From Asterias rubens (Eukaryota > Echinodermata > Asteroidea > Forcipulatida > Asteriidae), in assembly GCF_902459465.1 (NCBI RefSeq), contig NC_047066.1, forward strand, positions 1,922,001-1,986,000: a stretch of DNA of 64,000 nt, written 5' to 3'. Positions 34,201-44,874 of this stretch are shown one piece after another. Within the stretch, counting starts at the first letter, position 1. The number at the start of each line of letters is the position of its first letter. The notes below the pieces were generated by a model. The model saw nothing but the letters and a program-made list of their open reading frames with translations, made no database searches and was not told the origin of the DNA. A program made the translations under genes and the position numbers.

Positions 34201-37200
34201 TTGGTAATTACTCAAAACAAATATTAACTTAAAAACTGACTTGGTAACGAGCATTGGAGAGCTGTTGATAGTATAAAACATTGTGAGAAACGGCTCCCTC
34301 TGAAGTAGCATAGATTTTGAGCAAGAGGTAATTTCTCACTAAAATAATAAGTCAGACTTCTAGCCAGAAGTCTTTTATTCCTATCTGAAAGCAGACAAAT
34401 TCGTCCAACAAGGGTGTTTTTTCTCTCATAATTTTCTCGCAACTTCGATGACCAATTTAGCTCAAATTTTCACAGGCTTGTTATTTTGTGCTTATGTTGG
34501 GATACACCAAGTGAGAAGACTGGTCTTTGACAATTTACCAAACGTGTACAAACTTTCCCAAGTTCTGTGAAAAAGACCCACAGTCATATATACGATTCCA
34601 GTTGAATTCAAACACACGACCTTTACCATTCTAGAGTAGATGTTTTCAAACTCAACCACTGAGATTGCTCGGTAGCTAGAGGCAGTTCGAATCTTATATT
34701 TTTAGCATCAGGTACCTCAATGATTTAATGGATGTTAAATATAAGATTCGAACTGCCTCTAGCTACCAGGTAATCTCAATGGTCTAGTTGGCAAGACATC
34801 TACTCTGGAATGGTAAAGGTCATGGGATTGAATCCAACTCAAGTAATATGCCTGTGTGGATCTTTTTCACAGGATTCAGGACAGTACTGAATATACTCTT
34901 TAAACAGCCAATAAAGGATGATTTCAAATATATAGATGTTACAGTTTTCTAATAGCTGGGGTCCATCCAAGAAACAAACAAAAAATATAACGAGTCTCTT
35001 ACCTCACGTTAAAACATGGTACAAATGGGTTTTCTCCAGAACGCTCCAAGCCAAATTTCTGAAAAACGTGGGGTCAAACAAACCCGCGCGACAAAGGAAT
35101 CGTGACATCAGTGGCGGCTATTTGGTGTGGAAATGCCAAAGCTGGAGAACTCTGTTCAAAACCAATAGGGGAAATTCGTCACTGGCGTCCAGGGTCATTA
35201 TAATAGATAAGCCGTTTTTGACTCTCGGCTGAAAAAGCAGCGCGGCCGGGTGCATTTTTGACTCTCGGCTGAAAAAAGCAGCGCGGCCGGGTGCATTTTT
35301 GACTCGAGATATTTATTACTAAATGCAAATTTTGAGAGTAAAATGGTTATTAACCGGTATCTGCGATGTCTATTTGGCCATAAAAAGGTAATAGTTGACA
35401 TATTGAGATCATCCTTTATTGGCTCTTTAATAGATGTAAAATTTGCACCGGGGGTTCAGGGATACAGATATTATTTGTTGTTACACTAACACCGATGTGT
35501 GCAAAAGGCAAAATATACTCAGTACCTTCCAAAGTCCTATAATTTTTGAATCGGTTGCCGCAACTATTTCACAGATGTTAAATATACAGTGCTTTACACA
35601 CATGGTTGTAAGGGTAAAACCAAATAATATAAACAGATAACATTCGATAATTTTTTCTTTTCTTCAGCTGATGGCTGCAGAGAGGAGGTCTCGTGCTGAG
35701 GTTGAAGATCTCAGGATGCGACTACGACACATTGAAGACAGAGAAAGACAAGAAAGTCGAAAGCTAGCGGATGAAGAAGCCATCAGGAAGATACGAAGCT
35801 TAGAGGAAACCATTTATCAACTTCAGAAGAAACTTGCGGATAGAAAACAGGTGAAATATCTTCCATTATCTATATAAGGATAGAGATGGCCTTGGTACAT
35901 GTGTAATCTGATAGATAAAACAAGGAAGGTAGTGGTAACACTTAGATAATACTTACAATAGTGGCTTCTTATATATAGCTCACACCCATCACTCAGTTAT
36001 GCTCATGGCGCTTCAACATTTAGTGTTTTTTTTGCAAGGTCGTCGTCTAGCCTGTTTCACTCCACTGCAGGAGGAAAGCCTCTTCACCAATTCTCCATCT
36101 CACTCTATTCTGCGCTGTCTGTTGCCAAGCAATGCCCCTGTATGTACTTAGTTCATCTCTCCATCTTCTGTTTTGTCACTCTCTTTTTCTTGTCCAAGGT
36201 AAGGTATTGTGAAGCATGAGACCAATTCCTTTACATAGTACCATGTAATGGTTTTCAAGGTGCTGTGGTGCAACATTCAGCCAATCAAACCAGCAACACC
36301 GGGGCGAACCTCTTCTCTTTAAAGCACACTTGGTTCTTTACGTGAATTACACAACATATGGGACCTACGTCTTTTCGTCCCATCGGAGGGACGCATCAAT
36401 AATCAAATGTCCTGATTGGGACTCAAACTCACACCCTGCTGATCACAAACACCAAAGCAGGAGTCCGATTGGATAAGAGCACTGAACTCAAGCTCTGGTG
36501 CTTCTGTTCAGCAGAGTGTGGGTTCGAATCCCGGTCATGACACTTGTGTCCCTGAGCAAGACACTTAACCATAATTGGTTCTCTCCACCCAGGGGTAAAT
36601 GGGTACCTGTGAGGGCAGAGATGGTTCTTGTGATTGATTTAGCCGAGTAGCGCATATTAATGTTGCACAAGGCTGCATACTCCCACCAGGGAGCTGAGAT
36701 GGTTTAATGAGTGAAATAAGGCCAAGTGACCAGGGGTAATAATGTTAAGCGCTTTGGAACGTTTCCGGGTGTGAAAAGCATTATATAAAAACAGATTGTT
36801 ATTATTATTATAAATACTAACTAATGACATTTACAAACTGCATGCGCTTTTTGTAGGAACAACTACTTCATCAGATGCAATGAAGGGGACTTGTCTTTGA
36901 GAAGATTGTCTTTGAGATATAATATTGAAGTTTTTTTTTTATGTTTCCAGGAGGAGGAAGCCTTATTATCGGAGATGGAAGTAACTGGTCAAGCCTTTGA
37001 AGACATGCAAGAGCAGAACACGAGGCTACTACAACAGCTTAGAGAGAAAGATGACGCAAATTTCAAACTCATGTCTGAGGTCAGGATTAACTCTTTTCTC
37101 TCATTTTCTTTTTAAAAAGCTTTGAAAAAACTCTTTGACATTTCAGCTCTTCCCTTTATTTTGGCATGTTGTGGTCTAGTTCACCAGACCCAAGCTCTGG

Positions 37201-40200
37201 TGTTGTCAGCAGCAGAGTATTGGTCCGAATCCCGGTCATTACACTTGTGCCCTTGAGCAAGTGATTAACCACAATTGCTTCATGAAAAGTTGGGAAGGTA
37301 GTGCATTCTGCTCTACCAGCCACTCTCCCAGTGGATGATACCCATGCATACATCTTGACTGACTGTGAAGGAAGTAACCCTACTTCAGCCCAGGAGTAGT
37401 GGCAACTTTCCTTGTGATGGTTGACCTGGGTCGACAGCCCAAATTGGTTAAGTGTAGCCCCACCTTGAAGTGGCCGTCCAGCCTTTTGAGTTGGGGCGAA
37501 ACCTCATTAACAAAAAAATTAATAACAAAAATAAGTGCCAAATATCATGCCTGTATGAAGTTATTACATTGCATTTTTACTTTTTTCCTGATAGAGGATA
37601 AAATGCAATCAGATACACAAACTCCTACGCGAAGAGAAAGATGTCTTAGCCGATCAGGTGGCTACGCTACAGACCCAAGTAGATGCTCAGAATCAAGTGG
37701 TCCGTAAACTGGAAGAGAAGGAGAGGATCTTGCAGAATAATCTCTCTACTATGGATAAGGAGATTAGTCTACGACAGCAATCATTGGAACTCAATAAAAG
37801 AAAGGTAGCTCTCAATTATAGCTAGTCAATTTTATTCATTTTATTTGATTTGGGGTTGAACAGAGAAAACTTGACTAGTTTGGGACTTGAATCAACAACC
37901 TTCGGATTAACGTGTTGGCACTCTATAAACTAAGCTATCTAGCCCTATGTTGGTGGTCTCTCTATTTTGTCAATATCTTTGTTCGGGGGTGCCAATTTAT
38001 TTGTTTAAAGGCAGTGGACACTATCGGTAATCACTCAAAATAATTGTTAGCATAAAACTTACTTGTTAACAATCAATGGAGAGCTGTTGATAGTATAGAA
38101 TGTTGTGAGAAACGGCTCCCTCTGAAGTAACGTAGTTTTTGAGAAAGAAGGAATTTCTCATTAAAAATATTTGAATTTGATTTCGAAACCTCAAAATTAG
38201 ATTTTGAGGTCTCAAAATCAAGCATCTGAAAGCACACAACTTGTGCGACAAGTATGTTTTTTCTTCCATTATTCTCTCGCAACTTTTTTCTCTCGACCAA
38301 TTGAGCACAAATTTTCACAAGTTTGTTATTTTATGCATATGTTGAGATACACCAAGTGAGAAGACTGGTCTTTGACAATTACCAATAGTGTCCAGTGTCT
38401 TTAAGGAAGGGTGTTCTGGCATACACAGAGCTGTGTGGACCTTTACAAACATGGACAAAGGTCCCCACAATGTTAAACTTGGTCCCCGCAAGGGGACCTC
38501 AGAGATGGTAATAATGGAACAACAGTAGCAAGTCTCCACAACTATGTGTACAACAAGTATGGGTGAACTTTTAGTAATTACTCCACAAGTTAATACTTAC
38601 TTGGCAAAGAGCATTGGAGAGGTGTTGATCAAACATTGCTTGAAATTACCCCCTTTGAAGTAATGTATATTAGAGAAAGAGGTGATTGTTCACCAAAATA
38701 ATTTCAATTTGAGAAGCCTTTCTCAGGCATCTAAAAGCACACAATTCTATGTAACAGGGGTTTTTTCTTTCGTTATTTTCTACCAACCTTGATGACCAAT
38801 TGAGCCCAAATTTGTACAGGTCTGTTATTTTTTGCATATGTTGGGATACAGTTTGCGCCCGGTTGATCAATCCATAGCAGTAGACTCATATTAAAGAAGA
38901 AAGGTGGGCCATGTTTAAGTGACACGACTCTCTCTGAGGTTTGCTATTTACAATGATTTTGTTTGTTTCTCTAAACTTGTTTTACAATTTTGACAATTAA
39001 GAGACTATTTCTTCTGACTCTTCCAGGCTCTTGATAACACCCAATCAGCAGCCGACTTAAAGATGCAGCTCGACAAGATCAATGGACGAATTGAAGAACT
39101 TCAGAGATTAGTGAAAGAAAAGTCGAGTGCAGTCGAGCAAGAGAATCATAAATTCCGAAGGGCCCAGGTACGCAATACAAATGACTCTCAATTGTCTGCT
39201 GTTGTCTGATTCCCTGTATACCCATTGATCATTATATGTTGTATTTTTTTATAAGAAGGGACCAGGGCCGAATTCTGCGCTTACGGTCCGAATTCTGCGA
39301 TTACCGCAAAATTTCTGCGCTAGTAAAGTGAAGTACGCATACACATGTGCATAAGCAAAGATTCCCTGCTAACAAGTTAAATAGGCTTCTCGTAAGCTAA
39401 GATTTCCCTACCTTCGTAAGTGCCGATTCTTTGCTTACAGTAGGCAGAGCCATTAAAATTGGGCCTCGACTGTTTTCGTCCTCGCAGCCTCTTTTGGGTT
39501 TCATTGGGAGTTAAAGCAGTATTGGTCTAGCAGTGAAAACTGTGTCAGGATGACACAAAGGTTTTAACTTCTATGTGTCGTGGCCAAGCAGTTATGAGCA
39601 CTGGACTCGAGCTCTGATTAGTAGAGTTCGGGTCTTGGTCGTGGCACTTGTGTCCTTGAGCGAGATACATTTAACATAGTTGCTTATATCTTCGGATGGG
39701 ACAAAGCCATAAGTTTCCTGTACTAGGAAATCTCCCTCGTTGAAAGATAAACAAGTTGGAAGCTCTGCCCCACCCATTTGGTTTTTTGTGTAATGACTAT
39801 TTGCACGCTGCTTAAAAATAACCACAAATAATTTCTTACCTATGGTCTCGAACAAGGAACAAAACATCATTTGTTTCTATGAAGATTGTTTTTGTTTATT
39901 TTGCAGGAAGAATCTCAACATCTTAGGAGGAAAGTAGAGCGATATAAGAGGATGGAGCTAGCAAGTAGCACTGATGAGGTGCTGATGGAAGAAATTAGGA
40001 CTTATAAGGCAAGTAGTGCGTGGGGGGGGGGGGGGGGCATAAAACCCCAATGCAAGTTAACATCCATTAATTCTTGTGGTTACCCATTGCTAAAATATAG
40101 GATTCAAACTACCTCTAACTACCGGGCTAGCTTGGTGGTCTAGTGGTTAGACATCTACTCTAGTAATGCAAAGGTCGTGGGTTCAAATCCACAAAATATT

Positions 40201-41384
40201 TATCTTGAAAAGATAAATGTATGTTGTTAATAAATTATTGAAGCAGTTTAGCAACTTACAAAATCATTTACGAATGTTCTCTAAGTGTGAAGATCTGGTG
40301 AATTTAGAATATTTGGAGATGTCAACACCCTCAAATAAAATGGACTAATCCAGGCAGTCCCAGCAATCATAAGCATGCAGCTGGGCTACATATCAACAAC
40401 GGTTGGTTCAAATCTTGTACATATATATGTAGGGGCAAAAAGATTATTGGTTTTGTATGCAGAGCTTCGACCTGTCCGCCTCGTGAGAGTCAAATGAGAT
40501 TATTTTAAATGTAGGTGGCAAATTTGAAGCATTGAACCCCTTCTAACACCCCCCTCCCAAATTAAGTGCTTGTCACCCTCTGCAGGCCTTGAACTTCCCT
40601 AGTGCAGGGGCACAGACAATTTCCCTCCTGTGAGGGGTACTCTTATGAGGAAAATTAAAATTACTTTGCAAAGGGCACCACAGCCAAAAGACTGACAGCA
40701 ATTGCTGTGGGTGCCGTGGGTTATTTCAATGCCTGTATCAGTGTGGTGTAAAAGCAAATATATCCAATGCAAATTATTAGGTATTTCAAAGGCAGAGGAC
40801 GCTATTGGTAATTACTCAAAATAATTGTTAGAATAAAAACTTACTTGGTAACGAGCAAAGGAAAGCTGTTGATAGTATAAAACATTGTGAGAAACGGCTC
40901 CCTCTGAAGTAACATAGTTTTCGAGAAAGAAGTAATTTTCCATGAATTTGATTTCGAGACCTCAGGATTAGATTTTGAGGTCGAGAAATCAAGCATCTGA
41001 AAGCACACAACTTCGTGTGACAAGGGTGTATTTTCTTTCATTATTCTCTCGCAACTTCAACAACCAATTGAGCTCTAATTTTCACAGGTTTGTTATTTTA
41101 TGCATATGTTGAGATACACCAAGTGAGAAGACTGGTCTTTGACAATTACCAATAGTGTCCAGTGTCTTTAAACCATTTTAACAATTTCTTCTGATCTTCT
41201 TTCACAGGAGCAACTTACTTGCCCATGTTGTAAAAAAGGCCGGAAAGACGTGGTACTGACCAAGTGTTTCCACGTATTCTGCTTTGAGTGTATAAAGACT
41301 CGGTACGAAACGAGACAACGAAAATGTCCCAAGTGCAATGCAGGCTTCGGTGCCAACGACTACCACCGCATCTGGTTATCGTAA
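19237..41384 (+). CDS. RNF20: E3 ubiquitin-protein ligase Bre1 (RNF20/RNF40), complete, 18 coding exons, 971 aa
   Basis: Exons: 19237-19377, 20994-21161, 22388-22655, 24585-24764, 25325-25437, 26633-26848, 27614-27739, 28326-28499, 29886-30021, 32224-32345, 32695-32939, 33906-33990, 35668-35850, 36951-37079, 37595-37804, 39027-39167, 39907-40008, 41208-41384. Total is 2916 bases, close to human RNF20 (975 aa). The enzyme monoubiquitinates histone H2B with the RAD6/UBE2A-B E2 in the nucleus. Visible features: an N-terminal basic SKR segment; coiled coil beginning [20 protein letters not shown] (residues 48-67); an acidic linker around 115-190; long heptad-rich coiled coil including [20 protein letters not shown]; a Lys/Glu-rich low-complexity stretch around 575-620; and a C-terminal C3HC4 RING (residues 918-956) with [13 protein letters not shown] and CPKC, then [11 protein letters not shown] to the end. 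All RING ligands are present: Cys918, 921, 933, His935, Cys938, 941, 953, 956. The start follows an AG acceptor by six bases, so the 5' UTR is spliced. Intron 17 has a GC donor. Confidence 0.97.
19656..20296 (+). mobile_element. family G element, ~640 bp, copy 1
   Basis: Runs from GTGCTGGGCGAATAGTGAAA to TTCGCCCAGGCCTATAGT. It contains repeated words of the type CGGATATCCGGTTA and GAATATCCG and two ...GAGGGCGCT... blocks. It shares nearly its whole length with the inverted copy at 57826-58455. RNF20 intron 1. Confidence 0.75.
22213..22347. repeat. foldback repeat family I
   Basis: TCGGCTACAGCTATGGCTAGATC faces GATCTAGCCGTAGCTGTAGTCGA, then TTTCGGACACGGCC. It ends 40 bases before RNF20 exon 3. 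A relative with (GGCTAC)n lies at 26128-26265. Confidence 0.65.
23252..23618 (+). mobile_element. MITE family A, hybrid-ended subtype
   Basis: The left end matches family A (AGACAGTGGACACTATTGG) but the right end reads ACCAAACGTGTACCTTCCCTTTAA, as in the A2 subtype at 34182. The middle has family A blocks with a diverged hairpin (AGACTTCTAGTCTTTTATT). TTAA at both ends; RNF20 intron 3. Confidence 0.75.
23690..24145. repeat. 89-bp minisatellite, five copies
   Basis: Unit starts GAATACCTTCTAGGCTAGAA and recurs at 23789, 23878, 23967 and 24056, exactly 89 bases apart. Each unit is itself built from four related ~22-bp subunits with the core GGTACCTTCTAGG. RNF20 intron 3. Confidence 0.9.
24149..24440. 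mobile_element. family C element, partial copy in RNF20 intron 3
   Basis: Begins TATAACTGACATACAGATCC and ends CCACTCTGAGCCACTCAATAT. It shares the segments GGCGATCAAAAAGACCTATT and AGGATCATCCTTGTTCCCAA with 55645-56187 in inverted order. Confidence 0.65.
25505..25830 (-). mobile_element. tRNA-derived SINE 1
   Basis: Reverse copy: B box complement GGATTCAAACC at 25767-25777, head complement CCGCTCGGCCACGAC, tail GCGCTTCACATTATTA ... TTATACAGTGCTTTTCAC. It begins 68 bases after RNF20 exon 5. Confidence 0.8.
26128..26265. repeat. foldback repeat family I
   Basis: GGCGGCTACGGCTACGGCTAC faces GTAGCCGCAGCCGTAGCC and ends TTCGGACACGGCC. RNF20 intron 5. Confidence 0.65.
26286..26510 (+). mobile_element. 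LINE-like 3' UTR with (CTTATGT)n tail
   Basis: A+T-rich non-coding segment ending GATCAATAAAGTTTTCTTAT and about five heptamer repeats, the pattern of CR1/L2-type 3' ends. No coding part. Confidence 0.5.
28924..29092. repeat. 41-bp minisatellite, four copies
   Basis: Unit CTGTCAGCTGGGTGGACAAT ACTCCATACAGGGCTCAAATA repeats four times with no visible differences until the last copy. RNF20 intron 8. Confidence 0.9.
29505..29755 (+). pseudogene. LINE 3' end remnant
   Basis: Reads [20 protein letters not shown] then [14 protein letters not shown], the LINE reverse-transcriptase C-terminus, then GTAAAAGGCGCTCTAAATG. RNF20 intron 8; ends 130 bases before exon 9. Confidence 0.75.
30082..30420. mobile_element. 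MITE family K, 339-bp foldback element
   Basis: Two ~150-bp arms face each other: GATTTACATTAAACTTACAG ... AGTAAAACAATGTCATGAAA versus TTTCATGACGTTGTTTTACT ... AGTTTAGTTTAAATCTGTGG, with TTAA on both sides. RNF20 intron 9, 61 bases after exon 9. Confidence 0.75.
30766..31749. mobile_element. 984-bp hAT-like non-autonomous element
   Basis: Perfect 19-bp terminal inverted repeats TAGGGCCACTGATTTTCCG / CGGAAAATCAGTGGCCCTA flanked by the direct repeat ATTTGG (30760-30765 and 31750-31755). AATTCCGTTT-type words recur inside both ends. No transposase frame is visible. RNF20 intron 9. Confidence 0.8.
32996..33371 (-). mobile_element. MITE family B, reverse copy
   Basis: Ends TTAAAGCCATTATACACTTTC and GTGTCCAATGGCTTTAA; the middle has AACACATGTCATGACACGG. 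RNF20 intron 11. It confirms that family B is a distinct repeated unit. Confidence 0.75.
34182..34559 (-). mobile_element. MITE family A2 (GGTACACGTTTGG ends)
   Basis: Ends are AAAGGGAAGGTACACGTTTGG and ACCAAACGTGTACAAACTTTCC, the right one degraded and lacking TTAA. The middle shares the GAGAAACGGCTCCCTCTGAA block and the outer parts of family A. RNF20 intron 12. Confidence 0.75.
35218..35308. repeat. 48-bp direct duplication
   Basis: TGACTCTCGGCTGAAAAAGC ... GCGGCCGGGTGCATTTT occurs twice in tandem, differing by one A in a run. RNF20 intron 12. Confidence 0.85.
36036..36190 (-). pseudogene. LINE C-terminal fragment
   Basis: The minus strand reads [20 protein letters not shown] then [18 protein letters not shown] and a stop, the usual end of another LINE ORF2 type. 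No upstream reverse-transcriptase motifs remain. RNF20 intron 13. Confidence 0.75.
36468..36822 (+). mobile_element. tRNA-derived SINE 1, long copy
   Basis: B box GGTTCGAATCC at 36521-36531, body CCTGAGCAAGACACTTAACC, tail GTGAAAAGCATTATATAAAAAC and an (ATT)n end. RNF20 intron 13. Fragments of the same family lie at 37160-37290, 39577-39690, 42425-42520, 45955-46190 (minus) and 52075-52170 (minus). Confidence 0.8.
38005..38404 (-). mobile_element. MITE family A, reverse copy
   Basis: TTAA at both ends, full set of family blocks, RNF20 intron 15. A SINE fragment ends just before it and a degraded family A fragment follows from about 38570. Confidence 0.85.
38570..38850 (-). mobile_element. 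degraded MITE family A fragment
   Basis: Family A blocks can be followed (ACTTGGCAAAGAGCATTGGAGA, CATCTAAAAGCACACAATTCT, GCATATGTTGGGATACA) with many substitutions and both termini lost. This is clearly an older copy than its neighbour. Confidence 0.65.
40125..40192 (+). mobile_element. tRNA-like SINE 4 head
   Basis: CTTGGTGGTCTAGTGGTTAG and B box GGTTCAAATCC resemble a tRNA gene, but the acceptor arm does not pair. Related heads lie at 27272-27360 and 34763-34870 (plus) and 34580-34690 (minus); the last two form an inverted pair. Confidence 0.6.
40786..41171 (-). mobile_element. MITE family A, reverse copy beside the RNF20 RING exon
   Basis: Complete copy; the right TTAA ends at 41171, 36 bases before the last RNF20 coding exon (41208). 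Little besides the polypyrimidine tract lies between, so any branch point probably lies inside or at the edge of the element. Confidence 0.85.
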
Positions 41385-42607
41385 TTTAGTTTTTACCTCT
41401 TTTGAATTTGTATTTATTTTATTTTAATTTGATGTTTCAAGCATTTTTATGCCAGAACCTCCTCTCAGGGCCCAATTTTATAAAGCTGTTTAGCAGAAAA
41501 TGCTGCTCAGCAAATTTCTTTGCTGAGAAGGAAATTGATGCGGCACCTGTGGCATCAGTATAAACTTGATGGAATGTTGGCTTGTAATCTTTTTCTGCTC
41601 AGCAGGATTTTTCTGTGCTTAGCAGGATTTTGTGCTATCAGGCTTTATGAAATAGGGCCCAGGGCTTAAGCATGTGAAGCTGTTTGCTTATACAAAGAAT
41701 ATTGCTTAGCAAAATACTAAGCAGGAAAAAACAAGGGACCAGACACTAACGGTACATATGGAAAGGTACAGGTATTTTGGCTGGTAACCTTGTTCTGGTA
41801 TAAAGTAATTATGATTTTGAGCCAAGCTATTTTTCCTGAGAATTATTTTGTGAACGAATTATTTCTGCTTAAGCAGCTCTTGGCTTTTGGTTTTATGCCA
41901 GCATTGCCATGGCAACATATATGTGTTTCTTTTGTTTATCGTGTCCTAAACTTGGCTTCTCAACTTGAGTCTATTTCAACCTTGCAAAACATTTTTTTAT
42001 TTAACAAATGCCTGCATTACTAGAATGAGTGTAGTTCCCATCTCGGTAATTGCAGAAAAAACTTGGTGTCAGATTAGTCTGTACATTGCTTGCATGAAAA
42101 GTCAAAGGTCAATACCATTACCATGTTGCGGGTCACATGATCCTGTTCAGGTAATTTTCTTTATGGTACAGCAAATTCTTTCCAAGTGACCACATACTGG
42201 GCCCAATTTCATGGCTCTGCTTACTGTCGAATTCTGCGCTTACGATAACCATTCCCCCATGGCAGGGCAAAGGCAAATTTCTGCGCTAGCGATGTAAGCG
42301 AAGAATGCCTAGTAATGTGGAGTATGCAAGCCAAAATTGATTGTAAGTGCATAATTCTCTGCTTCTGCAAGCGCTGATTATAAGCTTATGGTAAGTAGAG
42401 CCATGAAATTAGGCCTTGATCAGCAGGTTATGGCCGAGGGGTCCAGCACACAGAACCCAAGTTCTGGTGGCTGAATCATCGGTCATTTAGAGTGTGGGTT
42501 TAAGTCCTTGGCCCAGTTTCATGGTTCTCCTTTACCGCACATAATGAAGGATCATGTACTTTACAGAGAGGCGTAACGCAGAATTCCATAGTAAGCAGAG
42601 CCATTAT

Positions 42608-42832
42608 ACTGGACCCAGGGCGCAATTTCATAAAGCCTGTAAGCACAAAAATTTGCTTAGCATAAAATTTCTTCCTTAATAAAAACAGGATAACCAACCA
42701 AATTTTCAGGATAAGCAAACAACAACTGAATGCCAAAATTAAAGTTTGGTTGGTAATCTTGTTTTTTTATCAAGGAAGAAATTTCATGCTAAGCAAATTT
42801 TTGTGCTTACAGGCTTTATGAAATTGCCCTGG
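42608..42832. mobile_element. family E foldback element downstream of RNF20
   Basis: Arms CAATTTCATAAAGCCTGTAA and TTACAGGCTTTATGAAATTG with central GGTTGGTAATC / AACCAACCAAA blocks. A diverged relative lies at 41466-41661 and weaker ones at 16490-16625 and 22023-22200. Confidence 0.75.
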
Positions 42833-42957
42833 ACCAAGGTCATGACCTTTTCAGCAAGTCACTTGCTTCTCATCACTTGTTTCTGGTCATGTCTAGTCGC
42901 TCAGGCGTACTTGCTCATGGCTGGCCTTGTGACCTTTTGACCTTGCATGCAAGCAGG

Positions 42958-43105
42958 TGTCGATTTCACAAAGAGTTAGGACTTGTCTTATCTCGAGTTA
43001 GGACGAGGAGTAATCTTAAGGTCTGCATGCTACAGTGCAAGGTTGGGACTCGTCCTAAGTCCTAAGATTAGTCTTAAGTTAGGAAGAGTTTTGTGAAATC
43101 GACGG
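42958..43105. repeat. foldback repeat family H
   Basis: GTCGATTTCACAAAGAGTTAGGAC faces AGTTTTGTGAAATCGAC; centre GCATGCTACAGTGCAAGG. Lies in the RNF20 3' region. Confidence 0.65.
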
Positions 43106-44643
43106 CAGGCTACAGAATGTATAAATGATATGTATATAGATTAGAGTTTTTGTTTTATAGGATATACATGTAGATTAAATCTAGATGTTTGTCTAGGATA
43201 TATCATGACGTAAAGATTTGAATATTGATTTCAACTTATGGCTTGTAATGACACTTATATGTGACAATCAATACCAAATCAGGCACTTTCTGCTAACACT
43301 AAAAACTGGCTTTTTCTTCTCATCAAATAGATGAGAATAAGAGCTTTCAAATAACGCCTAATTGGGTACGAGGCAAGTGATTCTCTTTTACCCTTTTCAG
43401 CACTTTGTTGACTCTTTACTTTAGTTGCCCAAGTTAATACAAAAAAGCACACGGGGCCTGAGCACAAAGGCTTTGTAAAAAGCTTAACTTTTGTCCATAT
43501 CCACCCTCCATACCCAGGCTTACCATCATTGGAAAAAGACAGATTGGATCTTTCCAATGATGGTCAAATAAAATAGGGTTTCTATTATGGAATCACTTCA
43601 AATTGGAGTGGAAATATCCAAAATGTCAAACATTCAAAGAGCGCAATATGGCTGGTGCAAAAAAGTGTTGGGTTTATAGAACACACTGGGGAAACAAAGA
43701 CCAAGAATTTGGATAGTTATTGGCTGATTTCAAAGTGTTTGTTTAATTATATGAAAGGAAATTACAATAAGTAAGTCAGTTTGTATTACTTATTATGCTC
43801 TAAAATGAAATATTCAAGGTAATATAATGAAGTAAAATTTAACTTTGAACACAAGCTTCTTGTTGTGTGATAATTATTGTGCTTTTTGTTTGAGTGGTCA
43901 AACATGATGTGAAGATAACTTAGTGCTGAAAGAGTTTAAAGAATGCACTTTGATATCACAGCTGATATTTCAGTTGTCTTTGTTCTTAATGCTATTTCAT
44001 TATTGCCAAGAACTGTCTGATCTTGATGTGCGCTGTCACAAATTAAAGTATAATTGCAAGGGTTGTTTCAAGGACTGCTTCATTTTACTAAAACGGGCAG
44101 GCCATTTGACCTTTGAAAACCAATAGGAAAATTGTATCATGCGATAGAACTTAATAACTAAATATGCTGAAATTAAATATGGTGGTGACCATTTGCTCTG
44201 CAAGAAAATAATGAAAGAAAGCAAAATTACAAAATACAACACTAAAAATAAACGTACATGGAAAAACACTAAACCCAAAATCCAAAAATAGGTAGTCACC
44301 CCCCAGGGGAAAAATATATAAAAATATAGCAAAATATTTTATCTGCATACAAATGCATTATGTTATACATGAAACTGGACAAACAAATTATAGAGAAATT
44401 AAAAGTAATTATTACACACAATTATGAATAGAATATCTGAAAGTTTGTTTGTAAATGAAATAAATCCCTAAGATTAATGGCTTGTTTCGCTATTTACACA
44501 TCACTGCTCTATCTTATAAAGATCGGACAGTTAACAATATTTTCACAATTAAAAACTTTGTTTTCAGTATTTTGTTGAGTAAAATAGTGTAAAATGTCAT
44601 GAACCTCTGGTGTTTATATTGTGAAATGGACATTTGTCTATAA

Positions 44644-44663
44644 AATAAAGCAAAAGATTTATT
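44644..44663. terminator. facing poly(A) signals for RNF20 (+) and ALKBH2 (-)
   Basis: AATAAA on the plus strand at 44644-44649 and, eight bases on, AATAAA on the minus strand (TTTATT at 44658-44663). The first would close a 3.3-kb RNF20 3' UTR; the second lies about 310 bases after the ALKBH2 stop. RNF20 could instead use earlier AATAAA hexamers at 43567-43572 or 44459-44464. Confidence 0.4.
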
Positions 44664-44874
44664 GACTGTATAATGGAGTTGTCTATCATTAACTGTTCCA
44701 GTGCAGCACACTGGAACAGCTGTGATGAAGGGGATAACCCTGTTTCAGCCGCAGAAGTAGGTGGCTCCTAGTGGATGATACCCATGCCTACCAACCCTGT
44801 TTTAGCCCCAGGAGTAGGTGACTCCGAGTGGATGATGGCGTCATATGCGTCCTTGTACACTGATGCAGGTCAAA

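Larger units (their letters stand above)
41385..44643 (+). other. RNF20 3' UTR and/or intergenic DNA
   Basis: No exon beyond the RNF20 stop. It contains family E, F and H foldbacks, a SINE fragment and a diverged repeat (43420-43560) also found at 4265-4400. The true end of the RNF20 transcript is not evident. Confidence 0.55.

Noticed and set aside
40009-40020. GT donor at 40014 instead of a GC donor for RNF20 exon 17
   Set aside because: It would leave one extra base and shift the frame away from the RING coding sequence, whereas AG|GCAAGT joins in frame.
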